From NCBI RefSeq assembly GCF_002584535.1, contig NZ_NUOT01000008.1, positions 310,001 to 374,000 on the forward strand: DNA of 64,000 nucleotides, given 5' to 3'. A program made the translations under genes and the position numbers. The stretch is from Bacillus cereus (GTDB taxonomy: Bacteria > Bacillota > Bacilli > Bacillales > Bacillaceae_G). Below the pieces are notes generated by a model. That model had not been told where the DNA came from. It was given only the letters and a program-made list of their open reading frames with translations, and searched no databases. Of the stretch, positions 1 through 8,452 are shown piece by piece; position 1 is the stretch's first letter; every line of letters begins with the position of its first letter.

Positions 1-2
1 CT

Positions 3-449
3 GCTGTAAGCGGCGCATACGCTTCATCGGAATTATATGGATTTTCTTATCCATTACTACTCGGAAAGCTGCTTCGTTATACTGGTGCAGATTTCTCTTT
101 ATTTCCATCACCATACGGCAGTGTTGCATTAGAAAAAAAAGAAGCTCTTCTTATTACAAATGAACTAATTGAAAAAGATCCGTCTTTAAAACGAAGCTTC
201 CCTGTTCCATCGGCCGGTATTCACCCTGGTTTTGTTCCATTTATCCTTAGTGATTTTGGCAAGGATGTTGTCATTAATGCAGGTGGTGGTATTCATGGTC
301 ATCCAGCTGGGGCACAAGGCGGTGGAAAAGCATTTCGAGCAGCGATTGATGCTACTTTGCAAGGAACACCATTGCATGAAGCAGGTAACACTGATTTACA
401 TGTTGCACTGCAATTATGGGGAAATCCATCTCACAAGGTGACACTATGA
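3..449 (+). CDS. mtnW: 2,3-diketo-5-methylthiopentyl-1-phosphate enolase, C-terminal part
   Basis: Cut by the left edge. The frame read from base 3 is open to a TGA at 447-449 and gives about 148 residues of a RuBisCO-like protein. Glycine-rich segments such as [17 protein letters not shown] match the phosphate-binding region of the RuBisCO-like enolases of methionine salvage. MtnW tautomerises diketo-methylthiopentyl phosphate in the cytoplasm. It overlaps mtnX by 4 bp (ATGA), so translation is probably coupled, and mtnX-mtnB-mtnD follow directly. The family assignment rests on this conserved segment and the operon context. The promoter lies outside the window. Confidence 0.93.
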   Translation, partial: AVSGAYASSELYGFSYPLLLGKLLRYTGADFSLFPSPYGSVALEKKEALLITNELIEKDPSLKRSFPVPSAGIHPGFVPFILSDFGKDVVINAGGGIHGHPAGAQGGGKAFRAAIDATLQGTPLHEAGNTDLHVALQLWGNPSHKVTL

Positions 450-1105
450 GTCTTCAAATTTTTTGTGACTTCGATGGTACGATTACGAACAATGATAATA
501 TCGTTGCTATTATGGAGAAATTCGCTCCACCAGAAGCTGAAACGATTAAACAAAAAATTCTATCACAAGAACTTTCTATTCAAGAAGGTGTTGGAGAGAT
601 GTTTTCCCTTTTACCTACAAGCTTACAAAATGACATCACCACTTTTATAAAAGAAACAGCGGTGATTCGAGCTGGATTCTCAGAGTTTGCACAATTTGTC
701 CAAATAAATCAGATTTCACTTCATATTATATCCGGAGGAATGGATTTTTTCGTCTACCCTCTCCTCAAAGGATTAATCAACCCAGATCATATTTATTGTA
801 ATACGACTGATTTTTCGGGGGAAACAATTCAGGTAAACTGGCCCCATCCGTGTGATGAAGATTGTAAAAACAAATGCGGTCTTTGTAAATCGACACTGAT
901 TCATCAATTAAGTTCAAACGGTGATTTTAATATTGTAATTGGAGATTCAATTACAGATTTACAAGCTGCGAAACTTGCTGATAAAGTATTCGCTCGTGAT
1001 TTTCTCATTACAAAATGCCGAGAATATCAAATTTCCTATACGGCATTTGAAACGTTTTATGACATACAGACAGAAATTAAGCAATTGTTGGAGGTGATAA
1101 AATGA
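446..1105 (+). CDS. mtnX: 2-hydroxy-3-keto-5-methylthiopentenyl-1-phosphate phosphatase
   Basis: HAD-superfamily phosphatase of 219 residues that removes the phosphate from the MtnW product in methionine salvage. The nucleophile motif DFDGTIT lies at residues 8-14 and the late acidic motif GDSITD near residue 170. A cysteine cluster ([12 protein letters not shown]) lies near residue 140. I chose the ATG at 446, which overlaps the mtnW stop, over an in-frame ATG at 416 that lies inside mtnW. The stop overlaps the mtnB start by 4 bp, so the operon is tightly packed. Confidence 0.95.
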   Translation: MSLQIFCDFDGTITNNDNIVAIMEKFAPPEAETIKQKILSQELSIQEGVGEMFSLLPTSLQNDITTFIKETAVIRAGFSEFAQFVQINQISLHIISGGMDFFVYPLLKGLINPDHIYCNTTDFSGETIQVNWPHPCDEDCKNKCGLCKSTLIHQLSSNGDFNIVIGDSITDLQAAKLADKVFARDFLITKCREYQISYTAFETFYDIQTEIKQLLEVIK

Positions 1106-1740
1106 AACAACTTTTTCGCCAATGGGAAGAATTGAGTAAACTAAAGAAAGAATTAACGGATCGTAACTGGTTTCCTGCTACAAGCGGAAACATTTCAATA
1201 AAAGTAAACAATGCTCCAACTACCTTTCTTATTACAGCAAGTGGAAGAGATAAAACGAAAACTACACCTGATGATTTTCTATTAGTTGATCATACTGGAA
1301 AGGCTGTTTTAGAAACCGATTTACGTCCTTCAGCAGAAACATTGCTGCATACTCATATTTACAATCATACAGAAGCTGGATGTGTCTTACATGTCCATAC
1401 AATTGATAACAATGTAATTACAAACGTATACAACAAAGAAGTTTCATTTTCTAATCAAGAAATCATTAAAGCTCTTAATATATGGGAAGAAGGGGCCTCT
1501 ATCAAAATTCCGATTATTGAAAATCATGCCCATATTCCAACGTTGGGAGAAGATTTCCGAAAACATATTCATGGTGACGCTGGAGCCATACTAATTCGCA
1601 ACCATGGTATTACAGTTTGGGGAAAAGATAGCTTTGACGCAAAGAAAAGACTAGAAGCATATGAGTTTTTATTCCAATTTCATATAAAACTATTATCAAT
1701 TCAAGGAGGCGTTTCCCATGGCGCAAATTCGTATTCATGA
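1102..1740 (+). CDS. mtnB: Methylthioribulose-1-phosphate dehydratase
   Basis: Class II aldolase/adducin-fold protein of 212 residues that dehydrates methylthioribulose-1-phosphate in methionine salvage. The zinc-binding HVHT motif (near residue 92) and the later NHGITVWG segment are the expected metal-site regions. It has the usual family length. The start overlaps mtnX by 4 bp and follows GGAGGTGATAA. The 3' end overlaps mtnD by 23 bp, so the mtnD ribosome-binding site lies inside mtnB. The assignment is firm from sequence and context. Confidence 0.95.
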   Translation: MKQLFRQWEELSKLKKELTDRNWFPATSGNISIKVNNAPTTFLITASGRDKTKTTPDDFLLVDHTGKAVLETDLRPSAETLLHTHIYNHTEAGCVLHVHTIDNNVITNVYNKEVSFSNQEIIKALNIWEEGASIKIPIIENHAHIPTLGEDFRKHIHGDAGAILIRNHGITVWGKDSFDAKKRLEAYEFLFQFHIKLLSIQGGVSHGANSYS

Positions 1741-2230
1741 AATAAATACCCGTATTGAAAATGAAGTGGAAGTGCAGCAATTTTTACAAGGAGAAGGCGT
1801 TTTATATGAGAAATGGGATATTTCAAAACTTCCTGCTCATTTAGAAGAAAATTACTCCTTAACTGATGAAAACAAAAAAGAGGTTTTAACAGTATTCTCC
1901 AATGAAATTGCTGATGTTTCAGAACGTCGAGGCTATAAAGCACAAGATGTTATTTGCCTATCAAATGCAACGCCTAGCCTTGATGAGTTATTAATTAACT
2001 TTAAACAAGAGCATCATCATACTGACGATGAGGTACGCTTTATTGTCAGTGGGCATGGTATTTTTGCCATCCAGGGTAAAGATGATCGTTTCTTCGATGT
2101 TGAGCTTGAGCCTGGTGATTTAATCTCTGTACCTGAAAATACAAGACACTATTTTACTTTACAAGATGATCGCCAAGTTGTAGCCATTCGTATTTTTGTT
2201 ACAACGGAAGGCTGGGTTCCTATTTACTAA
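1718..2230 (+). CDS. mtnD: Acireductone dioxygenase
   Basis: Cupin metalloenzyme of 170 residues that oxidises acireductone, the last ring-opening step of methionine salvage. The metal ligands are visible as EHHHTDDE near residue 97 and a later histidine in ENTRHYF. Depending on the bound metal, the family makes either the methionine precursor keto acid (Fe) or an off-pathway product with CO (Ni); the sequence does not decide which. AAGGAGG lies 7-8 bases before the ATG, inside mtnB. It is the last gene of the operon and is followed by a terminator at 2311. Confidence 0.96.
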   Translation: MAQIRIHEINTRIENEVEVQQFLQGEGVLYEKWDISKLPAHLEENYSLTDENKKEVLTVFSNEIADVSERRGYKAQDVICLSNATPSLDELLINFKQEHHHTDDEVRFIVSGHGIFAIQGKDDRFFDVELEPGDLISVPENTRHYFTLQDDRQVVAIRIFVTTEGWVPIY

Positions 2231-2576
2231 GGTAGTTAGTTGAATAAAAGGTACTGGATCCCCTTTTCCATCCTTTTATTCACTCTACATATATACATCC
2301 TCCTATGGAACAGGCTTATTTCACAAATATGAAATAAGCCTGCTTTTTTATTTTCTCTTGCTTTGTAATATCTCCTGATGGATGTAAATTCATCATTAAA
2401 GATGACTGATGTCTACCTCGTTTTTTTATTTTTCACTTTATCAAGTATGTTTCTCAATAAAATTTGAACATTTTTTGAACATTTTTTGAATTTTTTCTGA
2501 AAATTCTGTTTAAATTGTGATATAATACAAATAATAGAAAATGAAGTGAAAAAACTGCAAAAAGAGGGGGAAGAAC
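2231..2576. other. Intergenic region with terminator, tandem repeats and promoter
   Basis: 346 bp without a gene. An 11-bp perfect inverted repeat (2241-2251 with 2272-2282) lacks a T-run, so it is not an obvious terminator. A real terminator follows at 2311. Three near-identical 11-bp units of TTTGAACATTT run from 2463 to 2495. A TATAAT-type -10 preceded by TG lies around 2520-2526, upstream of the small membrane protein gene. Confidence 0.6.
2311..2351 (+). terminator. Terminator after mtnD
   Basis: Perfect 12-bp stem, CAGGCTTATTTC (2311-2322) with its complement at 2331-2342, followed by a T-rich tail. It ends the mtn operon. Confidence 0.85.
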
Positions 2577-2852
2577 ATGAATTTAATTATAGCACTTATA
2601 CTTGGGGTTACTTGTGGGGCTATTCCTGCTATTCTCGGAGCAATTATGGAGGAATTAGAGATTGGTATCTTCGGTTTTGTAGCATCCTCTGTAAGCGCTT
2701 TACTTTTTGGTTTGTACGGTGCTATTCCTGTCGCTATTCTCTTTGCATTATATATATTACGTCACGCTCGTACAAAGCAATTTAGTCGCAATCATATGGC
2801 TCAGATCATTCCATTTCCAATCGAACGCTCTCGCCGTGCTTCTAGCTTATAA
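2577..2852 (+). CDS. Small membrane protein, unknown function
   Basis: 91 residues, not recognised. Two hydrophobic segments (about residues 3-22 and 32-60) flank a short acidic turn (MEELEIG). The C-terminus is basic and cytoplasmic-looking (RHARTKQF...SRRASSL), suggesting a small integral membrane protein. The start follows a good site (AGAGGGGGAAG) and a TATAAT promoter. It stands alone: a terminator precedes it and a bidirectional one follows it. Two other open frames cover the same DNA but lack a good start or composition. No function is proposed. Confidence 0.7.
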   Translation: MNLIIALILGVTCGAIPAILGAIMEELEIGIFGFVASSVSALLFGLYGAIPVAILFALYILRHARTKQFSRNHMAQIIPFPIERSRRASSL

Positions 2853-2950
2853 TTCCATTATTATATCCCCACCATACATCTACTTTAATATAACCTGCCT
2901 TTGTCAAAATTAGCTTCCAATTTTCCCGAAAAATATGTTAAAAATAAAAA

Positions 2951-2976
2951 AGTCCTCAAGTGAGGACTTTTTTATT
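2951..2976. terminator. Bidirectional terminator
   Basis: 8-bp stem AGTCCTCA/TGAGGACT with T-runs on both strands. It serves the plus-strand gene ending at 2852 and the minus-strand gene ending at 2979. Confidence 0.85.
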
Positions 2977-2978
2977 TT

Positions 2979-3314
2979 TTATTTATTTAATTCCAAAAAA
3001 TGGAACAGTTCTTGTAAATGAAGAGCATCTTCTCCGTAGCTAACAGATACATAACATACCCCATCAATTTCAGCATGCATATATAAATCGATACCTTCAC
3101 GGTCATACTTTAAAGCTAAATAAAATTCCATTTCTTCTAGCATCTTTTTTGCTGTTCGAATAACATAATGACCATTTTCATCACGCCCATATTCAAATGT
3201 TGGCTCAAAATCATACTTTTGTTTAAATGCCGCTTGTTGCTTATCATTAATCGGCATACAAATTGTACGTTGCACAGCATCAACCATTCCATCAAATTTT
3301 TCTAAATTCATCAT
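2979..3314 (-). CDS. Conserved hypothetical protein
   Basis: 111 residues, soluble, no signal peptide or membrane segment, and no family I can name. It is rich in aromatic and acidic residues with a segment alternating charge and hydrophobicity (EFYLALKYDREGIDLYMHAEID). It is the last gene of a three-gene operon with ykwC and a beta-lactamase-like gene; its start overlaps the ykwC stop and follows GGGAGGAAT. Two consecutive ATGs are possible starts. Co-transcription suggests a linked role, but nothing shows which. Confidence 0.75.
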   Translation of the reverse strand: MMNLEKFDGMVDAVQRTICMPINDKQQAAFKQKYDFEPTFEYGRDENGHYVIRTAKKMLEEMEFYLALKYDREGIDLYMHAEIDGVCYVSVSYGEDALHLQELFHFLELNK

Positions 3315-4195
3315 ATTCCTCCCCCTATATATTTTTTATATAATACTTGTGTTCCACTGTCTTCCTCTCCCGATTCTACTAGTTGTTCATATAAATCTTT
3401 CGCAAGAGTTAAACCCGGTACAGGTAATTCTAATTTTTCAGCCTCATCTAATGCAATTTTCATATCCTTCATAAAATGTTTCACATAAAATCCTGGTGCA
3501 AAATCCTCTTTTAACATACGTGGAGCTAAATTACTTAATGACCAACTACCGGCTGCTCCAGTTGAAATACTTTGTAATACTTTATCTGGATCTAAACCTG
3601 CTTTCTTTGCATATGCTACCGCTTCACAAACTCCTATCATATTAGAAGCGATTGCAATTTGATTACACATTTTTGTATGCTGCCCACTTCCTGCCGGGCC
3701 CTGTAGTTGAATGTTTTTCCCTAGTTTCTCAAATAAAGGTAAACAAACTTCATATACTTCTTGATCTCCACCAATCATAATGGCAAGTCTACCTTCTTTT
3801 GCTCCAATATCTCCTCCCGATACCGGCGCATCTAGCGTATATACATTCTTTATTTTTCCAGCTTCATATATACGTTTCGCTAGCGTAGGTGTAGATGTTG
3901 TAAAATCAATTGCAATTGTTCCTTCATTTGCATGTTCGAGAATTCCTTCTGTTCCAAAATAGACTTCCTCTACATCATGCGGATATCCTACCATCGTCAT
4001 AACAACATCTACATTCTTTACCAATTCTTTTGGTGAATCACACCAATTTGCTCCTTCTTTTAATAAAGAAGTTGCTTTTTCTTTCGTACGGTTGTACACA
4101 TATACTGTATAACCACTTTTTAATAAATGATGCACCATACTTTTCCCCATAACACCTATGCCAATAAAACCAATTGATGAAATTACTTGTTTCAT
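3311..4195 (-). CDS. ykwC: Beta-hydroxyacid dehydrogenase (3-hydroxyisobutyrate dehydrogenase family)
   Basis: 294 residues. The N-terminal Rossmann motif GFIGIGVMG (residues 9-17) binds NAD(P). The substrate signature DAPVSGGDIGAKEG lies near residue 122 and the catalytic lysine in GSGQHTKMCNQ near residue 172. The family oxidises small beta-hydroxy acids; the true substrate cannot be read from sequence. The protein closely resembles B. subtilis YkwC as I know it. It is preceded 4 bp away by the beta-lactamase-like gene and overlaps the 111-residue gene, so the three form an operon. Confidence 0.9.
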   Translation of the reverse strand: MKQVISSIGFIGIGVMGKSMVHHLLKSGYTVYVYNRTKEKATSLLKEGANWCDSPKELVKNVDVVMTMVGYPHDVEEVYFGTEGILEHANEGTIAIDFTTSTPTLAKRIYEAGKIKNVYTLDAPVSGGDIGAKEGRLAIMIGGDQEVYEVCLPLFEKLGKNIQLQGPAGSGQHTKMCNQIAIASNMIGVCEAVAYAKKAGLDPDKVLQSISTGAAGSWSLSNLAPRMLKEDFAPGFYVKHFMKDMKIALDEAEKLELPVPGLTLAKDLYEQLVESGEEDSGTQVLYKKYIGGGI

Positions 4196-4199
4196 CTAC

Positions 4200-5330
4200 T
4201 CATCCCCTTTGCTCTATTAAGTCGCTGACCATCTTTCGAAATTCCTTATTAAAATCATCATCCACGCCATTTTGTACATTTGAGAATAAAATAACAAATG
4301 TTCTCTTATCCTTATTGAAATTATTAAATGTATTCCAGCCAGAAAGTACACCATGATTATGAAAATAATCAGGATAAATATAAAAACTAAATGCATATTT
4401 TCGTGCTGGTGAAGGTGTAAACATTGCTTGGATACTTTGTTGTGAAAGAAGTTTTCCATTTATAATTGCTTCATCCAACTTCTTCATATCTCCAACTGTA
4501 GTATACATCTCACCACAGCCGTATAACCAATCCATTGCCAATTTTGGTGCAGGTACAAGTACATTATCTTTCTTTTTATATCCTTTAGTAAAATGTTGAT
4601 CTCCTGGCACCATATTCCCCATGCCTGATTCATACATTTCTGCTCGTGCAAAAATATTCTCCTTTATGTATTCTCCTAAAGGCTTTTTAGATATATTTTC
4701 TATAATGTAAGCCAACACCATATAATTATAATCAGTGTATTCCCAACCAGTTCCTGGCGGAAAAGCTACTTGTTGCTTTCCAATCCAAGTAACTAAATTC
4801 AAATGGGATGCAGCATTCACTTTCCCCTTTCCCTTCCCTGGTAAACCAGAAGTATGTGTCAGAAGATGATATAATGTAATATTTTTATCTGCCGGGAATG
4901 AAGGGATATATTTATTTACATTATCCTGAATATTTAACTTCCCCTGCTCTTGCAGCTGTAAAATCGATGTTGCCACAACAGTCTTAGTAATTGAACCGAT
5001 ACGATATTTTGTTTGTGGCGTATTTTCAATTTTATTTTGAACATCTGCGTACCCATATCCTTTATTCAACACAACATGATCTTTATCCGTGACAAGAACT
5101 GTTCCATTGAAATTTTTATCTTTTAAATATTGATCTAACTTTTGTGCCACACTGGCATAATCAATTGGCCGTCCCTCTTTTTCTTCCGATTTATCATGTA
5201 ACGCAGAATCAACAGAAGGCGTTACCTTAGGAGTTGCTATTTCCTCCTTCTTTGGTATAGAAAAAAAGTAATACACACTCCCGCATACTATACAGAAACT
5301 CAAGACCATAATAATTAATCTTTTTGTCAT
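4200..5330 (-). CDS. Serine hydrolase of the beta-lactamase/class C family, exported
   Basis: 376 residues. An N-terminal hydrophobic segment after KR (about residues 3-25) looks like a signal anchor. The catalytic SxxK is in GSITKTVV (about residue 117), the YxN-like motif in YTDYNYMVL (about residue 203), and an HxG-type motif in HNHGVLSGW near the C-terminus. Such proteins include D-aminopeptidases, esterases and penicillin-binding-like proteins; being in this family is not proof of antibiotic resistance. I chose the ATG with GGAGG seven bases upstream over a TTG two codons earlier. It is the first gene of the operon with ykwC. Confidence 0.85.
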   Translation of the reverse strand: MTKRLIIMVLSFCIVCGSVYYFFSIPKKEEIATPKVTPSVDSALHDKSEEKEGRPIDYASVAQKLDQYLKDKNFNGTVLVTDKDHVVLNKGYGYADVQNKIENTPQTKYRIGSITKTVVATSILQLQEQGKLNIQDNVNKYIPSFPADKNITLYHLLTHTSGLPGKGKGKVNAASHLNLVTWIGKQQVAFPPGTGWEYTDYNYMVLAYIIENISKKPLGEYIKENIFARAEMYESGMGNMVPGDQHFTKGYKKKDNVLVPAPKLAMDWLYGCGEMYTTVGDMKKLDEAIINGKLLSQQSIQAMFTPSPARKYAFSFYIYPDYFHNHGVLSGWNTFNNFNKDKRTFVILFSNVQNGVDDDFNKEFRKMVSDLIEQRG

Positions 5331-5423
5331 TAACAAACCTCCGCAGTTATTTTATTATAAATGGTCCCCCTCTTTCTATTATCAGACAACAGAAAAAAAT
5401 CGCAACACTTTGTTGCGAAAAAG

Positions 5424-6719
5424 TTACATTTTTTCTTTTCTATATAAACGTACTTGGTTTTTTCCATTTTTTTTCGCTTCATATAATGCAATATCCGCTC
5501 GTTGCATCAATTCTTCTTTTGTAATTCCTTGCTCATATAAAGCAACTCCAAAACTCGCGGTTAATTTTGAAATACTAGAAAATTGTTTTGTTTCAATAAA
5601 AAATCGTAATGATTCAGCAACTTGAAAAGCCTCTTTTTCCGTTGTATTTATTACTAATATAATAAATTTCTCACCACCCCACCTTGCAAAAATATGCTGG
5701 GGTGCTATTTTAGATTTCATAAGTTCAGCTAACTGAATTAATGCTAAATCACCAAAATCATGTCCATATGTGTCATTTACTTTTTTTAAATCGTCTATAT
5801 CAAAAAGAATAATTGCCATTGTGTGATTCATTCGTTTCTCATTATCCCATTTTTCTTCTAATAATTGTTGAAACTTCAAACGATTGTATATTTCTGTTAA
5901 AGAATCAATTGCAACAAGCTGTTCTTGCTCTTGATATAATTCATCTAGTTCCGTAATATCTGTACAGTTAACAATAAACCTAGACAAATCTTCTGGCACA
6001 GGTACCGCACGTAATAAAAAAACAAATTCTTCGCCTTCATAATTATACATTTTTATTTTTCTGGATTGTTCTAAAGAATCATCGAGCCAAGTTATATCAT
6101 GTTTTGTTGCATAATATCCATGATCTTGGATAAAATGTTCTGCAAATACCATATGTTTCTCACGGTATGAAAGTAAATCTTCATATCCAAAAAAACTCAA
6201 AAAGTTCGTATTACAGTCAACGATCTCATCATCTTCTACAATAAATAATAAATCATTTTGAAAATCAAACATCATTTGAAGAAGCTCTTGTTGAATAGTC
6301 ACCTGCTGCAATAGTGATATTTGATAGAGACATTTGTTTACCTCTTCCAGTACAACCTGTGATGTAACAGGAGCTATCACAATATTTCGCACTCCTATTG
6401 TAAGCAACTCTACAAATTTTGACGTCACCGGATGATCCCAAATAACAATAAAAGAACTCCTTGGATTATACATGTGTTTTATATACTCTACTTGTGCACC
6501 ATTTGACACATATATGATCACAATTTGCGGTCGAACTTTTTCTAATAATCTTTCTCCTTCTTCAAAACTACTTGCTAAAAACATACATTTTGGATGTATC
6601 TCATCAATCGTATACTGGTGATTACACCCTTCTTCTATATAAAGTACATTTACATGGAGATCCTGTAATACATTTTGAAAAACCGTATTCTCTAATAAAA
6701 AATGTAGTATGTTCACCAC
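5424..6719 (-). CDS. PAS-GGDEF protein with a degenerate GGEKF signature
   Basis: 431 residues in three parts. Residues 1-125 look like a response-regulator fold without a clear phospho-acceptor aspartate (PQIVIIYVSNG). Residues about 145-265 are PAS-like (NDLLFIVEDDEIVDC...NCTDITE). Residues about 268-431 are a GGDEF domain (DSLTEIYNRLKF...FARWGGEKF). The signature is GGEKF, with lysine where active cyclases have glutamate, and no RxxD inhibitory site precedes it. It may be a weak or inactive diguanylate cyclase acting as a sensor or GTP/c-di-GMP receptor. The start is uncertain (two GTG codons, weak SD). Monocistronic. Confidence 0.85.
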   Translation of the reverse strand: MVNILHFLLENTVFQNVLQDLHVNVLYIEEGCNHQYTIDEIHPKCMFLASSFEEGERLLEKVRPQIVIIYVSNGAQVEYIKHMYNPRSSFIVIWDHPVTSKFVELLTIGVRNIVIAPVTSQVVLEEVNKCLYQISLLQQVTIQQELLQMMFDFQNDLLFIVEDDEIVDCNTNFLSFFGYEDLLSYREKHMVFAEHFIQDHGYYATKHDITWLDDSLEQSRKIKMYNYEGEEFVFLLRAVPVPEDLSRFIVNCTDITELDELYQEQEQLVAIDSLTEIYNRLKFQQLLEEKWDNEKRMNHTMAIILFDIDDLKKVNDTYGHDFGDLALIQLAELMKSKIAPQHIFARWGGEKFIILVINTTEKEAFQVAESLRFFIETKQFSSISKLTASFGVALYEQGITKEELMQRADIALYEAKKNGKNQVRLYRKEKM

Positions 6720-6805
6720 TGGTCTTCACTCACTTCATATATCCTGTTCTACTGAATTCTTCACTATCCTTTTCTACAAGGGATTGTTATCAAAAGAACC
6801 CGATT

Positions 6806-6862
6806 AGTGAGGGCTAAGCATCAGCAGGAACGAGGAACTCTCCCGCTGACAGGAGCTTCACT
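6806..6862. repeat. Structured intergenic element, possibly a dispersed repeat
   Basis: An outer stem pairs AGTGAGGGCT (6806-6815) with AGCTTCACT (6854-6862) with one bulge. An inner stem pairs TCAGC (6821-6825) with GCTGA (6845-6849) and closes on GAG-GAA-CTC. It has no T-run and matches no riboswitch class I know. It resembles intergenic repeats common in B. cereus-group genomes, but only one copy is in this window. Confidence 0.4.
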
Positions 6863-6963
6863 TTACATATCTCTTCTTGATCTGCGAATCATCTTTTTAT
6901 TGTATGATTACATGAGTGACAGTGTTTGTACGAATGCCCTCCTTTTATGCTATTCTCAACAAC

Positions 6964-6991
6964 TTGACAATTAAAATAAAGATATTATATT
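6964..6991 (+). promoter_or_regulatory. Sigma-A promoter of the nitroreductase gene
   Basis: TTGACA (6964-6969), 16-bp spacer, TATATT (6986-6991). It is followed 14 bp later by the palindrome at 7006, which is well placed to be an operator. Confidence 0.7.
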
Positions 6992-7005
6992 CTTTTACAG
7001 TGACA

Positions 7006-7022
7006 ACTTACAAAATGTAAGT
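7006..7022. promoter_or_regulatory. Palindromic operator candidate
   Basis: ACTTACA-AAA-TGTAAGT, a perfect 7-bp inverted repeat just downstream of the promoter -10 box. Half-site-like TTTTACA strings flank it on both sides. The size and position fit a MarR- or HxlR-type repressor. No regulator is encoded next to it, so the binding protein is unknown. Confidence 0.5.
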
Positions 7023-7079
7023 AAAAACTTTTACATATGGAATTTTTTACAGATCGACATAAAACTTTGGAGGTATATT

Positions 7080-7697
7080 ATGACACAGCAAGATTTCTTT
7101 ACTGTTTTATATGAACGAACATCTAATCGTGCATTCAACCCTGAAAAGGAAATTTCAAAAGAGGAATTACAAGAAATTTTGAAAGCAGCTGGCCAAGCAC
7201 CATCCGCTTGGAACTTACAACATTGGAAATTTCTTGTTTTCCAAGGTGAAGATGTACAAAGCCGTTTACACCCAATTGCTTATAATCAACAACAAATTCT
7301 TGATGCTTCTGCAGTAGTCGCTATTTTAGGTGATCTAGAAGCACACAAAAACATCGATTCTGTTTATGGTCCAATCGTAGAGCAAGGGTTTATGAAAGAA
7401 GAAGCAAAAGAACGTTTGACACAAAATATTGAATCTGCATATAAGCGTGAACAATATCCACGAGATGCAGCCTTCTCTAATGCATCTTTAGCCGCAATGC
7501 AACTTATGCTTGCAGCAAAGGCAACTGGCTGGGATACTTGTGCAATCGGTGGTTTTAATTCACAAGCACTAATGGATGAATTTAATGTTTCCTCTCGCTA
7601 TGTACCAATCATGCTAATTACAATTGGTGAATCTACATTAAAAGGGCATCCTGCACCACGTATGCATGTCGAACAAGTAGTGGAATGGGCAAAGTAA
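7080..7697 (+). CDS. Nitroreductase family FMN-dependent oxidoreductase
   Basis: 205 residues. The N-terminal segment RTSNRAFNPEKE and the later APSAWNLQHWKF (residues about 39-50) are the FMN-binding signature of the nitroreductase fold, and GWDTCAIGGF near residue 150 is also typical. Members use NAD(P)H to reduce quinones, nitro compounds or flavins; the physiological substrate is unknown. GGAGG lies eight bases before the ATG. The gene has its own promoter with a palindrome in its leader, suggesting induction by a small molecule or redox stress. A strong terminator follows. Confidence 0.88.
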   Translation: MTQQDFFTVLYERTSNRAFNPEKEISKEELQEILKAAGQAPSAWNLQHWKFLVFQGEDVQSRLHPIAYNQQQILDASAVVAILGDLEAHKNIDSVYGPIVEQGFMKEEAKERLTQNIESAYKREQYPRDAAFSNASLAAMQLMLAAKATGWDTCAIGGFNSQALMDEFNVSSRYVPIMLITIGESTLKGHPAPRMHVEQVVEWAK

Positions 7698-7720
7698 ACA
7701 GTCCCACAATAGCATAAAAA

Positions 7721-7747
7721 AACGAAGGGAGCTCCCCTTCGTTTTTT
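7721..7747 (+). terminator. Terminator after the nitroreductase gene
   Basis: AACGAAGGG pairs with CCCTTCGTT around a short loop and is followed by seven T residues. Confidence 0.88.
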
Positions 7748-7919
7748 TATGTCATTTCTTTGTAATATTCCCCATATATAAACAGCAGTTCATTTCTCTG
7801 ACCATCTTTTAAACTGCAGTATTTTGTCGAATCTTGTTATGTCTTGAAATATAAGGGGTGTTTTTTTGTTACAATTATGATACAATAGTAACAAATAGAT
7901 AACAAGAGAGGGATTTTCA

Positions 7920-8138
7920 TTGAATTCATATGGAAGCTTTATTGCATTTTTAAGCTATGCCGTAACTGTACTGCTTCTATACTTTATTGGGGATGCCACA
8001 AATATTACAATGCTACAATTTCCAAAAGAAAAAGCACTACAACTAGAAGAGGGACTACATATCTCACAATCTATCATGCCATTATTGTTAGCTGTTCCCG
8101 TATATGCAATCGTTTTATATAAAAGTAAAAAAGTGTAA
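7920..8138 (+). CDS. Small two-helix membrane protein, unknown function
   Basis: 72 residues starting at a TTG with GAGAGGG eight bases upstream. Two hydrophobic segments (about residues 7-24 and 48-67) flank a short extracytoplasmic-looking stretch, and the protein ends KSKKV. I do not recognise a family. It is monocistronic: the nitroreductase terminator lies upstream and a weaker hairpin terminator directly downstream. A TACAAT-like -10 lies at about 7880. The size and good site make it a likely real gene. Confidence 0.65.
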   Translation: MNSYGSFIAFLSYAVTVLLLYFIGDATNITMLQFPKEKALQLEEGLHISQSIMPLLLAVPVYAIVLYKSKKV

Positions 8139-8139
8139 G

Positions 8140-8171
8140 GGATACCTCGTTATAAATGAAGGTGTCCTTTT
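8140..8171 (+). terminator. Terminator after the small membrane protein gene
   Basis: GGATACCT (8140-8147) pairs with AGGTGTCC (8160-8167), including one G-U pair, followed by TTTT. Confidence 0.6.
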
Positions 8172-8402
8172 CTATATATGCAATTATTCATGAATACTTA
8201 GCCTTCACCTAAAGGTTCTTATTGATGCAAAGATGATAAATATGAGATACTCCCCCATAAAACCCCAATTCTTGAATAAAAAAAACTAATAAAAGTTGCG
8301 ATCTATCTCCCTCTGCCATGTACCCTTATCCAAACATCATTAAGTAACAACTCCCCATCTAGTCATTTAAAATAAGAAAATAGCCCAACGCTCTGTCCAG
8401 TC

Positions 8403-8428
8403 ACCACATATGGAACTTACATACATTA
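8403..8428 (+). promoter_or_regulatory. Sigma-K-like promoter
   Basis: CATACATTA (8420-8428) fits the sigma-K -10 pattern CATAnnnTA. An AC pair lies 15 bp upstream, one or two bases short of the usual spacing. Inference: late mother-cell expression of the gene at 8453. Confidence 0.4.
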
Positions 8429-8452
8429 TAAGTGTGAAGGGGGTGAAGAATT

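Larger units (their letters stand above)
6720..7079. other. Divergent intergenic region with structured element and promoter
   Basis: 360 bp between divergent genes. It holds a strongly structured 57-nt element (6806-6862), a sigma-A promoter at 6964-6991, and a palindrome at 7006-7022. A 10-bp hairpin at 6821-6850 pairs better as minus-strand RNA because of G-U pairs, so the structured element may belong to the leader of the GGDEF gene. No coding sequence is evident. Confidence 0.5.
8139..8452. other. Intergenic region, mostly featureless
   Basis: 314 bp. It contains the hairpin terminator at 8140-8171 and, at the right end, a sigma-K-like promoter at 8403-8428. Between them I see no gene, repeat or obvious structure. 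Confidence 0.5.

Noticed and set aside
2241-2282. Terminator made by the 11-bp inverted repeat
   Set aside because: The stem is perfect but no T-run follows; the next hairpin at 2311 is the better terminator.
4200-5330. True beta-lactamase resistance gene
   Set aside because: The motifs fit the broad serine-hydrolase family, but membership alone does not show antibiotic hydrolysis; operon partners are metabolic.
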